5,913 nt of DNA from PALSA-555 sp036521915 (GCA_036521915.1 DATDGU010000381.1:1-5913), one strand, 5' to 3'. Counted from the first letter of the stretch, positions 1 through 5,541 are shown. Notes: generated by a model from the sequence alone, not told the origin. Made by a program: numbers and translations.

Positions 1-154
1 GAGCGGCGAGTACGCCATGGTCGAGGCCGCGGCGGCGAACGGCTGGCTCGACGGCGACGCCGTCCAGCGCGAGCACCTGACCGCGATCAAGCGGGCGGGC
101 GCCGACTTCATCCTGACGTACGCGGCGCGGCGAGTGGCCGAAGCCCGACGGTGA
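1..154 (+). CDS. hemB: Porphobilinogen synthase (delta-aminolevulinic acid dehydratase), C-terminal end, partial
   Basis: HemB condenses two 5-aminolevulinate molecules into porphobilinogen in the cytosol, the first common step of tetrapyrrole synthesis. Only the last 50 residues are in the window; the gene enters from the left edge with the first whole codon at base 2 and ends at TGA 152-154. The visible part begins SGEYAMVEAAAANGWLD and contains IKRAGADFILTYAARRVAE. Both match the strongly conserved HemB C-terminus (SGEYAM ... IKRAGAD-I-TY-A). The catalytic lysines and metal site lie upstream, outside the window. The stop overlaps the hemL start in a GTGA tetranucleotide, so the two genes are probably co-transcribed and translationally coupled. 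Identification rests on recognised family motifs and is firm despite the truncation by the window edge. Confidence 0.95.
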   Translation, partial: SGEYAMVEAAAANGWLDGDAVQREHLTAIKRAGADFILTYAARRVAEARR

Positions 155-1431
155 GCGAGGAGCTGTGGGCCCGCGCCGTGGCCCGCATCCCCGGTGGGGT
201 GAACTCGCCGGTCCGGTCCTTCGCCAGCGTCGGCGGCGATCCCTTCTTCGTCGCTCGGGGTGAGGGCGCGTACCTCGTCGACGCCGACGGGCGCCGCTAC
301 CTCGACTACGTCCAGTCGTGGGGCGCGTCGATCCTCGGGCACGCGAACCCGGTGATCGTCGACGCGGTCCAGCGCGCCGCCGCCGACGGCACCTCCTACG
401 GCGCGTCGACGCCCCGCGAGGTCGAGCTCGCCGAGGTGGTCGCGGCGCGGGTGCCGTCCGTCGAGCAGCTCCGCCTCGTGTCGTCGGGGACCGAGGCGGC
501 GATGACCGCGGTGCGCCTGGCGCGCGGGGCGACCGGCCGGGCGAAGATCCTGAAGTTCGCCGGCGGCTACCACGGCCATCTCGACGCCCTGCTCGTCGCG
601 GCGGGGAGCGGCGTCGCCACGCTCGGGCTGCCTGGCTCGGCGGGCGTGACCGCGGGGACGGTCGCCGACACGATCGTCGCCCCCTACAACGACGAGGACG
701 CGCTCGACACGGTGTTCGCCGAGCACGGCGCCGAGCTCGCGGCGGTGCTCGTCGAGCCGGTCGCCGCCAACATGGGACTCGTCCCGCCCGAGCCGGGGTT
801 CCTCGCCGGGCTGCGGCGCCGCTGCGACGCCGCGGGCGCGCTGCTCGTCTTCGACGAGGTGATCACTGGGTTCCGCGTCGGGCCCGCCGGCGCCCAGGGC
901 CGCGTGGGCCTCGCACCCGACCTCACGCTGTTCGGCAAGGTGCTCGGCGGCGGGCTGCCGCTCGCCGCGCTCGGCGGGCCGGCCGCGCTGCTCGGCCAGC
1001 TCGCGCCGCTCGGCCCCGTCTACCAGGCCGGCACCCTGTCCGGAAACCCCCTCGCCACCGCCGCCGGCCTCGCCGCGCTCGCGCAGCTCGACGCCGCCGC
1101 GTACGAGCGGCTCGAGGCGACCGCGGCGCGTCTCGCCACCGGGGTGCGCGACGCGGTGGCCGCGACGGGCCTCGCCGTGCAGACCCCGCGGGCCTGGACG
1201 CTGTGCGGCCTGTTCTTCGCGGACGCGCCCGTCCTGTCGTACGCCGCCGCGCAGGGAGCGGACGGGAAGCGCTACGCCCGCTTCTTCCAGGCGATGCTGG
1301 CCCGCGGGGTGTTCCTGCCGCCGAGCCCGTTCGAATCGTGGTTCCCGAGCCTCGCCCACGGCGACGCCGAGGTCGACGCCACGGTGGCGGCGGCCGGCGA
1401 GGCCGCGGCGGAGGTGGCCGGCGCGGGCTAG
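151..1431 (+). CDS. hemL: Glutamate-1-semialdehyde 2,1-aminomutase
   Basis: HemL is a cytosolic PLP enzyme that converts glutamate-1-semialdehyde to 5-aminolevulinate, so this organism uses the C5 (glutamyl-tRNA) route to heme. The 426-residue length equals that of E. coli HemL as I recall it. The motifs run in the family order: IPGGVNSPVR at 13-22, SSGTEA (PLP phosphate region) at 111-116, GGYHGH at 138-143, DEVITGFRV (PLP-ring aspartate) at 235-243, the Schiff-base lysine K263 in LFGKVLGGGLP, and YQAGTLSGNP at 291-300. The C-terminus is a short Ala/Gly-rich tail. The GTG start at 151 is chosen because it gives the family N-terminus and overlaps the hemB stop (GTGA); no strong independent ribosome binding site is visible, which fits translational coupling. 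The TAG stop lies in a CTAG shared with the convergent gene. No defect is visible. Confidence 0.97.
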   Translation: MSEELWARAVARIPGGVNSPVRSFASVGGDPFFVARGEGAYLVDADGRRYLDYVQSWGASILGHANPVIVDAVQRAAADGTSYGASTPREVELAEVVAARVPSVEQLRLVSSGTEAAMTAVRLARGATGRAKILKFAGGYHGHLDALLVAAGSGVATLGLPGSAGVTAGTVADTIVAPYNDEDALDTVFAEHGAELAAVLVEPVAANMGLVPPEPGFLAGLRRRCDAAGALLVFDEVITGFRVGPAGAQGRVGLAPDLTLFGKVLGGGLPLAALGGPAALLGQLAPLGPVYQAGTLSGNPLATAAGLAALAQLDAAAYERLEATAARLATGVRDAVAATGLAVQTPRAWTLCGLFFADAPVLSYAAAQGADGKRYARFFQAMLARGVFLPPSPFESWFPSLAHGDAEVDATVAAAGEAAAEVAGAG

Positions 1432-1652
1432 CGGTGCTCGTCGTCGCTGGCGCGGCGACGGACGCGGTCCATGAAGAAGAGCGCGAAGGCGATCCCCGCG
1501 CACATGAGTGCGAAGGCGATGAACGCCACGCCGCCCGACCCGTTGTGCGGACCACCACCCGCGTCGACCACCTGCTGCGCGCCCGCCGGCGCGGCGAGCA
1601 CCGCGACGGCTGCCGCGGTCAGGATGGCAGTGGCGAGGCTGCGTAGCGACAT
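1428..1652 (-). CDS. Small membrane protein with signal peptide and one C-terminal transmembrane helix, function unknown
   Basis: I do not recognise this 74-residue protein. Residues 1-25 look like a signal peptide: an early arginine, a hydrophobic Ala/Leu/Val core at about 6-21, and a signal peptidase-type AGA|QQ site near 25. A short polar Gly/Asn-rich stretch follows, then a hydrophobic helix at about 41-61 and a basic DRVRRR stop-transfer tail. The mature form would be about 49 residues with its N-terminus outside. The ATG at 1652 is supported by a strong TGAGGAG site seven bases upstream that overlaps the stop of the preceding gene, 11 bases away. As the last gene of the bc-complex operon it may be a small accessory or assembly subunit, by analogy with the small one-helix subunits of b6f complexes; that is inference. 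The strong ribosome binding site, tight spacing and signal-peptide logic make it a real gene. Confidence 0.75.
   Translation of the reverse strand: MSLRSLATAILTAAAVAVLAAPAGAQQVVDAGGGPHNGSGGVAFIAFALMCAGIAFALFFMDRVRRRASDDEHR
1439..1460 (+). terminator. Candidate hairpin terminator for hemL, no T-tract
   Basis: Eight bases after the hemL stop, CGTCGTCGC and GCGGCGACG can pair as a 9-bp stem with one internal G.U wobble around a four-base TGGC loop. On the opposite strand the wobble becomes a C/A mismatch, so the fold favours the hemL transcript. No run of T follows. High-GC actinobacteria are often said to use hairpins without a U-tract, so a terminator is possible. The hairpin also lies inside the last codons of the convergent 74-aa gene, where the sequence is constrained by RRRASDDEH, so chance pairing in GC-rich DNA is a real alternative. 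Confidence 0.35.
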
Positions 1653-1658
1653 GACGGT

Positions 1659-1665
1659 TCTCCTC
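1659..1665 (-). promoter_or_regulatory. Ribosome binding site of the 74-aa gene, overlapping the upstream stop
   Basis: On the minus strand GAGGAGA, with its AGGAG core, sits seven bases before the ATG at 1652. It overlaps the TGA (1664-1666) of the preceding gene as TGAGGAG. This fixes the start of the small gene and suggests that ribosomes finishing the upstream gene can reinitiate here. Confidence 0.8.
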
Positions 1666-2521
1666 AGCCGACCGGCTCCGGGACGCGCTCCTCGGCGCGG
1701 CCCGCGGGCCCGATCTCTCCGGCGGCCTGCTGCTTCGCCTTCTCGGCGGCCCGCTCGTCCTTCTCCCGCCAGTGCAGGGCGAGGAGCCCGAGCACGAACA
1801 GGATCGACGAGCAGACCAGCGCGACGAACGGCGGGAAGCGCAGCGAGCCGTAGTTGTACTCCATGATCACGAAGCCGTTCTTCGGCGACGAGGTGTCGCA
1901 CACCGGGGTGGGGGGCGGCAGGCCGAACGGCTGGTTGACCGGCACCACCGCGCAGTACTGCACGACGGCGTAGAGCTTCGAGTGGCTGGCCTGCCACGAG
2001 AGCAGCATGGGTGTGCTGCCGCCGACCTCGTAGTAGTTCGTCTCCGTGTAGTCGGTGGCCGCGCTGAACTGCGCGTACTGGTTGGCGTCGGGCGCCAGCG
2101 GGATGTTCGGCACCGGGGTGGCGGTGACGAGGCGGGCGTCGGCGGCGGCCTTCAGCACCTGGGCGGGCTGCGTCGGAACCTTCGTCCCGTCTTTCTTGAT
2201 GTGCTGGATCTCCGGTGGCAGCGACGGGTCGTCCAGGGTGTGGACGACCTTCTTGACCGACCAGGCCGGGGTCGTGCCCTTCAGCGTGTTGAGCGGCGAG
2301 GCCGTGAACAGCCACATCGTGGTGAGCAGCACCATGAACCCGGCGAGGGCGGTGAACGCGATCAGGAAGCCGAGGCGGGCGCCCAGGTTCGTGCCGAGCA
2401 GCAGGTAGATGGACCCGCAGAACAGCCCGACGGCGGCCGCGACGGTGAGGATCCCGAGGATCGTCGGGTACCAGATCCCGCTCGGCGGCGGGGGCGTGGT
2501 CTGGGCGAGGATGAACGGCAC
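1664..2521 (-). CDS. Unrecognised 285-aa membrane protein of the bc-complex operon, three predicted transmembrane helices
   Basis: I cannot assign this protein to a named family. Hydrophobic helices are visible at about 19-42, 50-72 and 230-249. Between the second and third lies a domain of about 157 residues (73-229), probably extracytoplasmic, rich in Thr, Pro and Tyr, with two cysteines (C190, C208) that could form a disulfide. There is no CXXCH or other cofactor motif. The N-terminus has a run of prolines (TTPPPPS), and the C-terminal 35 residues are charged (WREKDERAAEKAKQQ) and probably cytoplasmic, as positive-inside topology predicts. The GTG start at 2521 has GGGGAG six bases upstream, 19 bases after the cytochrome c stop. 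Its place behind the cytochrome genes suggests a structural or assembly partner of the quinol:cytochrome c oxidoreductase or of its link to the oxidase; this is inference from position only. Confidence 0.85.
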   Translation of the reverse strand: MPFILAQTTPPPPSGIWYPTILGILTVAAAVGLFCGSIYLLLGTNLGARLGFLIAFTALAGFMVLLTTMWLFTASPLNTLKGTTPAWSVKKVVHTLDDPSLPPEIQHIKKDGTKVPTQPAQVLKAAADARLVTATPVPNIPLAPDANQYAQFSAATDYTETNYYEVGGSTPMLLSWQASHSKLYAVVQYCAVVPVNQPFGLPPPTPVCDTSSPKNGFVIMEYNYGSLRFPPFVALVCSSILFVLGLLALHWREKDERAAEKAKQQAAGEIGPAGRAEERVPEPVG

Positions 2522-2527
2522 GGCGGG

Positions 2528-2533
2528 CTCCCC
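2528..2533 (-). promoter_or_regulatory. Ribosome binding site of the 285-aa membrane protein gene
   Basis: On the minus strand GGGGAG lies six bases before the GTG at 2521 and supports that non-ATG start. It falls within the 19-base gap after the cytochrome c stop. The CCCCGGGG palindrome in the same gap is too short to call a terminator. Confidence 0.65.
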
Positions 2534-2540
2534 GGGGCTC

Positions 2541-3824
2541 CTACAGGCCCCGCTCGTAGTCGACGATCTCGGCGATCTGCGCGGGGGTGAGGAGGTTGCC
2601 GAAGTGCGGCATCCGCCCCGACGAGATCCCGCGGATCCCGTACTGCTGCTGGGCGGGCACGCCCTGGGTCACCCACGTGATCTGCTCGGTGCGCCCGACG
2701 CCGGCCGGGAACTGGATCAGGCTCCGGCCGTTGTTGAGCTGCGGCCCGTACGCGCCACACGCGATCTCGAGCGGCGGCGCGCCGGCCGACGCGTTGCACG
2801 GCTGGGCCTGGCTCGTCTTCGTCGGATCGAAGAACGACCAGTTCTGGGTGTGACAGCGGGCGCAGTTGACCCGGAAGAGGACGGCGCCGTCGCTCAGCCC
2901 CTGGACCTGGGTGTTGTTCGCCTGCGCCGACGACAGCGCGGCTTGCGCCTGGGCCACCTGGACCTGCTCGGCGGCGATCGTCGCGGCCGGCAGGTTCTGC
3001 GCCTCCCCCGTCGTCAGCGCCTGCTGGACCGACGTCAGGTTCCCCTGGGCCGAGGTGACGTATTCCTGCGCTTGGGCCTTGTAGGCGCCGATCGCGGCGG
3101 TCGCCTCCTTCTGCGCCTGCTTCAGGGGGATCTGGATGCTCTGCAAGAAGTTGACGAGGTCCTGGATCCCTTGGTCGCCGAGCACCCCCTTCCCGCTCGC
3201 CACTCCCCAGGCGGGCATGGGTGTGCCCGGCCTCCCGTAGGTGATGACGTCGCTCAGCTGCGACGTGTCGAAGCGGTAGAGCACGTTGTTGAGCTGCGGG
3301 GCCACCCACACCACCTGCTCGGGCAGGCACTCCGGGACGTTCGGGTTGCTCTGGTTCTGCTTCAGCTGGCAGATGTCCGCCTCGGGCTGGAGCGTGAACG
3401 TCGTCGAGCCGCCCTCCCCGTGCACGCCGTGGCAGTTGGCGCAGAGCAGCGACGTGGTGGCGTCGTAGTACGGGCTCTGGTTGTTGGCGAAGAGGGTCGC
3501 GCCCCGGACGATCGACTGCTTCAGGAACGTGTCGTTCGCCTTCGCCTGGCGCTGGGGCTCGACCAGGAAGTAGATGGGCAGGGCGACGGCGAGGACGATC
3601 GTGAACAGCAGCGCCCAGCCGAGCACGCGCTCGAGCTTGCGGCCCTCGAGGACGGCGTCGGGCATCCCCGGCGCGAGGTTGACCGGCGGCCGGGGTTCGG
3701 GGTTCCGCCGGAGGCTGAAGACCCGGTAGAGGATGTAGCCGACGATGACCAGCGCGAAGACGACGTTGAGTAGGACGATCGCGTTCTCGAAGCTGATCGC
3801 CAGCATCGGGAGGTGAAGGCTCAT
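2541..3824 (-). CDS. Membrane-anchored diheme cytochrome c subunit of a quinol:cytochrome c oxidoreductase
   Basis: This 427-residue protein carries two class I cytochrome c domains that should take electrons from the Rieske protein, outside the membrane, and pass them to a terminal oxidase. Two hydrophobic helices lie at about 12-36 and 68-88, joined by an Arg/Pro-rich cytoplasmic loop, so both heme domains would be extracytoplasmic. Domain 1 has CANCH at 128-132 and a probable axial Met203 in TPMPAWG; domain 2 has CARCH at 321-325 and Met405 in GRMPHFG. Each domain has an extra cysteine pair (152/166 and 343/356) and a PQLNN motif. A Gln/Ala-rich helical linker fills about 234-305. The ATG overlaps the Rieske stop in ATGA. 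It plays the role of actinobacterial QcrC, but QcrC as I know it has a C-terminal helix, which is lacking here, so I give no symbol. Confidence 0.92.
   Translation of the reverse strand: MSLHLPMLAISFENAIVLLNVVFALVIVGYILYRVFSLRRNPEPRPPVNLAPGMPDAVLEGRKLERVLGWALLFTIVLAVALPIYFLVEPQRQAKANDTFLKQSIVRGATLFANNQSPYYDATTSLLCANCHGVHGEGGSTTFTLQPEADICQLKQNQSNPNVPECLPEQVVWVAPQLNNVLYRFDTSQLSDVITYGRPGTPMPAWGVASGKGVLGDQGIQDLVNFLQSIQIPLKQAQKEATAAIGAYKAQAQEYVTSAQGNLTSVQQALTTGEAQNLPAATIAAEQVQVAQAQAALSSAQANNTQVQGLSDGAVLFRVNCARCHTQNWSFFDPTKTSQAQPCNASAGAPPLEIACGAYGPQLNNGRSLIQFPAGVGRTEQITWVTQGVPAQQQYGIRGISSGRMPHFGNLLTPAQIAEIVDYERGL
2910..3125 (-). other. Gln/Ala-rich helical linker between the two heme domains
   Basis: Codons 234-305 of the cytochrome c encode a stretch dominated by Ala, Gln, Thr, Ser, Lys and Glu (for example LKQAQKEATAAIGAYKAQ and QVQVAQAQAALSSAQANN) with almost no aromatic residues. 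One break occurs around the GEAQNLPA turn at about 273-280. The composition suggests two long helices, possibly an antiparallel coiled-coil hairpin, holding the heme domains apart. The helical prediction was made by eye. Confidence 0.55.
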
Positions 3825-4681
3825 ACGCAGAGCGCGCCCTCCGCGGCCTGGCCGGTCGTGTCCGTGCCGATCGGCGGGCCCATGATGATCGTGCCGGTGT
3901 CCACCGTCATCGCCCCGCCCGAGATCTGGAACGGGAACCGGTCGAGACCCCGCGGCGCCGGGCCACCGCGCTTCTCACCGACTCGGTTGTACTTCGACCC
4001 GTGGCAGGGGCACTCGAACCACTGCGAGGTCTGGCACCACGGCACGCGACAGCCGAGGTGCACGCAGCGCTGGTACAGCGCCACGTAGCCCAGCGCCATC
4101 CCCGCGAGGATGATCGACGTGTACACCTTCGCGGCCTTCGGCAGCCCCGACTTCGGGTACGGGTTGATGTACACCTTCGCGGTGGCGTTGTAGTACGGCA
4201 TCTTCATCGCGATCGTCGTGTTGATGTCGGTGACGTTGCCGATGTTCACGTTGCTGCCGAAGCCACCCGCGCTCGACGCCGGCGGCCACAGGAACCCGAG
4301 CGCCGCGGCGCCGAACCCGCTCACGGCCAGCAGCATGCCGGTGAGGATCCCCCGGTTGAAGAACTGGCGGCGGGTGATGCCGAGCTCCTCCTCGTCGACC
4401 GGCTCGTAGCGGGTCACCCCGCGCGGGCCGGCCGGGACGGGGACGGCCCCGCCGCTCTCGATGGCGCGCCGGGAGTCGTCCGCCCGCTGGCGCGGGTCCT
4501 CGCCCGCCTCGGCGTCCGCCGCGACGGGGGATGCCGGCTGGACCGCCGCGTCCGGCTCGGACGCGTCGGCGCGGCGCGTCTCCCGGCTCAGGCGCCCCGT
4601 GGTCCGCCGCCGCGCGCTGCCGATCACGAAGAGACCGGCCAGCGCGAGCAGGACGAGGACGCCGACGATGATGGCTGCCAC
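3821..4681 (-). CDS. qcrA: Rieske [2Fe-2S] iron-sulfur subunit of a quinol:cytochrome c oxidoreductase
   Basis: The Rieske protein takes one electron from quinol at the Qo site and hands it to cytochrome c. The cluster-binding boxes are CVHLGC (206-211) and CPCHGS (224-229): ligands C206, H208, C224 and H227, disulfide C211-C226. The usual Thr of CTHLGC is Val here. With the start chosen, the protein has 286 residues. A first membrane helix spans about 1-21, an 80-residue charged Ala/Arg/Asp/Glu-rich linker follows, then TRRQFF (103-108), a twin-arginine (Tat) motif, leads into a second helix at about 112-131 and the folded domain. I chose GTG 4681 because AGGAG lies five bases upstream and it follows the previous stop; a longer reading to 4720 would overlap the upstream gene by 31 bases with no such site. 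It lies eight bases after the subunit IV stop and overlaps the cytochrome c start (ATGA). Confidence 0.95.
   Translation of the reverse strand: MAAIIVGVLVLLALAGLFVIGSARRRTTGRLSRETRRADASEPDAAVQPASPVAADAEAGEDPRQRADDSRRAIESGGAVPVPAGPRGVTRYEPVDEEELGITRRQFFNRGILTGMLLAVSGFGAAALGFLWPPASSAGGFGSNVNIGNVTDINTTIAMKMPYYNATAKVYINPYPKSGLPKAAKVYTSIILAGMALGYVALYQRCVHLGCRVPWCQTSQWFECPCHGSKYNRVGEKRGGPAPRGLDRFPFQISGGAMTVDTGTIIMGPPIGTDTTGQAAEGALCV
4001..4066 (-). other. Rieske cluster-binding region
   Basis: These codons encode both boxes of the [2Fe-2S] site, CVHLGC and CPCHGS, with 12 residues between them, including an additional cysteine (PWC, residue 216). All four ligands and both disulfide cysteines are intact, so the cluster should be functional. 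Confidence 0.9.
4358..4375 (-). other. Twin-arginine (Tat) export motif in the Rieske protein
   Basis: The codons for TRRQFF (residues 103-108) lie directly before a hydrophobic helix. This matches the (S/T)RRxFF core of Tat signals. It is known that Rieske proteins are commonly exported folded by Tat. Here the motif is internal, after a first membrane helix and a long linker, as in multi-helix actinobacterial QcrA proteins. Confidence 0.7.
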
Positions 4682-4686
4682 GGTTG

Positions 4687-4691
4687 CTCCT
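4687..4691 (-). promoter_or_regulatory. Ribosome binding site deciding the Rieske start
   Basis: On the minus strand AGGAG lies five bases before GTG 4681 and overlaps the TAG stop of the subunit IV gene (TAGGAG). It is the evidence for the 286-residue start over the longer upstream reading. Confidence 0.75.
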
Positions 4692-5535
4692 ACAGCTCGA
4701 AGAAGATTCCGTTGTTCCACGGGAAGACGAAGTTGAAGCCCTCACCGCGGAAGAACGAGCCGATGATGACGAGCACCGCCCACAGCATGATGAACATCGT
4801 GAAGATCGCGATGGCGAACTTGCGGTCCTTCGGGACATGCGACGGGTTCTTGTCCACGAACGGGGTCACCGCGAGCAGCGCGAGCGCCACGCCGGGGATG
4901 GTCACCCCGGCGACCATCGGGTGGAACATCGTCAGCAGCTCTTGGAGGCCGAGGAAGTACCACGGCGCCTTCGACGGGTTCGGTGTCTTGTTCGTGTCGG
5001 CGAGGCCCAGCAGCGGCGCCTTCACGACCGCGGAGAAGATGGTGAGCGCGGCCATCACGATGAGGATCGACGCGAACTCGATCACGAGCAGGTGCGGCCA
5101 GACGTGGACCTTGTCCTGCGCTTCGGCGCGCGTCTGCTGGATCGACCCGGACTTGACGACGGTGAGCAGCCGCTGGGTGTGACCCCCCGGCCCCGTCGCC
5201 GTCGGGGCGGGCGGCGCGGCCACCGCGGTCGCGGTGCCGCCCACGCCCGCCGCGGCGGGGGCCTCCCCGCCGACCGTGGCCCGGCGCCGCTTCGAGCGCT
5301 CGAGCAGGTGCGCGGGGATCTTCCCGCCGCCCGCGGTCTCGACGTCCTCGCCGTCACCGGCGTCGCCCTCGCCGCCGCCGCCCGCGGTGGGACCCGCGTC
5401 GACCGCGGCCGGCGGCTCCTCGCCGGCCGGCGGGGCCGCCTCGGACGCCTCGCCCTCCTCGCCCGGCACGGGCAGTCCGAGCGCCTTCCGGCGCTCGAGG
5501 GACCGCCGCAGCAGGTGCTCGGGGACCTCAGCCAC
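4690..5535 (-). CDS. Cytochrome b C-terminal half (subunit IV / PetD-like) with long N-terminal extension
   Basis: This 281-residue protein provides the second half of a split cytochrome b and forms the quinol-oxidation (Qo) site with the b6-like subunit and the Rieske protein. Residues from about 142 on resemble subunit IV: KVHVWPHLL, a first membrane helix at about 149-171, TPNPSKAPWYFLGLQELL (184-201) with the Qo motif, then helices at about 206-226 and 240-260. The Glu of the classic PEWY is absent (APWY, 190-193), a type of change associated with menaquinol users. Residues 1-140 are an unusual cytoplasmic-looking extension rich in Ala, Gly, Pro and Glu, with two copies of a P-x-HLL-x-RS motif near 4-20 and 73-90. 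The GTG start at 5535 has AGGGAGGAG six bases upstream, 18 bases after the cytochrome b stop. I withhold a symbol because petD and qcrB are both used for such proteins. Confidence 0.92.
   Translation of the reverse strand: MAEVPEHLLRRSLERRKALGLPVPGEEGEASEAAPPAGEEPPAAVDAGPTAGGGGEGDAGDGEDVETAGGGKIPAHLLERSKRRRATVGGEAPAAAGVGGTATAVAAPPAPTATGPGGHTQRLLTVVKSGSIQQTRAEAQDKVHVWPHLLVIEFASILIVMAALTIFSAVVKAPLLGLADTNKTPNPSKAPWYFLGLQELLTMFHPMVAGVTIPGVALALLAVTPFVDKNPSHVPKDRKFAIAIFTMFIMLWAVLVIIGSFFRGEGFNFVFPWNNGIFFEL
5266..5319 (-). repeat. Second copy of the P-x-HLL-x-RS protein motif in subunit IV
   Basis: Codons 73-90 encode IPAHLLERSKRRRATVGG, which aligns without gaps with codons 4-20: Pro at position 2, HLL at 4-6, RS at 8-9, Arg-rich 10-14 and a small/Gly end. 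The copies are 69 residues apart, separated by acidic low-complexity sequence. Confidence 0.65.
5476..5526 (-). repeat. First copy of the P-x-HLL-x-RS protein motif in subunit IV
   Basis: Codons 4-20 encode VPEHLLRRSLERRKALG, at the very start of the protein. It shares Pro, His-Leu-Leu, Arg-Ser and the following basic pair with the copy at residues 73-90. It looks like a short amphipathic basic helix; its role is unknown. Confidence 0.65.
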
Positions 5536-5541
5536 GTCGTG

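Noticed and set aside
1393..1422. Two GCCGGC palindromes in the 3' end of hemL as a terminator for the minus-strand operon
   Set aside because: They could pair as only a 6-bp stem with an 18-base loop, and such GC hexamers are common by chance in this composition.
318..1646. 442-codon open frame on the + strand overlapping hemL
   Set aside because: It is an Arg/Gly/Ala-rich frame-shifted shadow of hemL with no recognisable motif; hemL in the same region is unambiguous. Long spurious frames are expected in very GC-rich DNA.
1653..2315. In-frame upstream extension of the 74-aa gene to a 295-aa protein
   Set aside because: The upstream part lies out of frame inside the 285-aa membrane protein gene and is Arg/Pro-rich nonsense; the strong ribosome binding site and signal peptide place the start at 1652.
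2522..2540. CCCCGGGG palindrome between the cytochrome c and 285-aa genes as a terminator
   Set aside because: The self-complementary core has no loop and no T-tract, and the gap also holds the ribosome binding site of the next gene.
2409..3773. 454-codon open frame on the + strand opposite the diheme cytochrome c gene
   Set aside because: Composition is Arg/Val/Leu/Gly-rich without domains, while the minus strand has two heme motifs and membrane helices. It is an antisense shadow.
4001..5182. 393-codon open frame on the + strand opposite the Rieske and subunit IV genes
   Set aside because: It spans the junction of two well-supported minus-strand genes and shows no family features.
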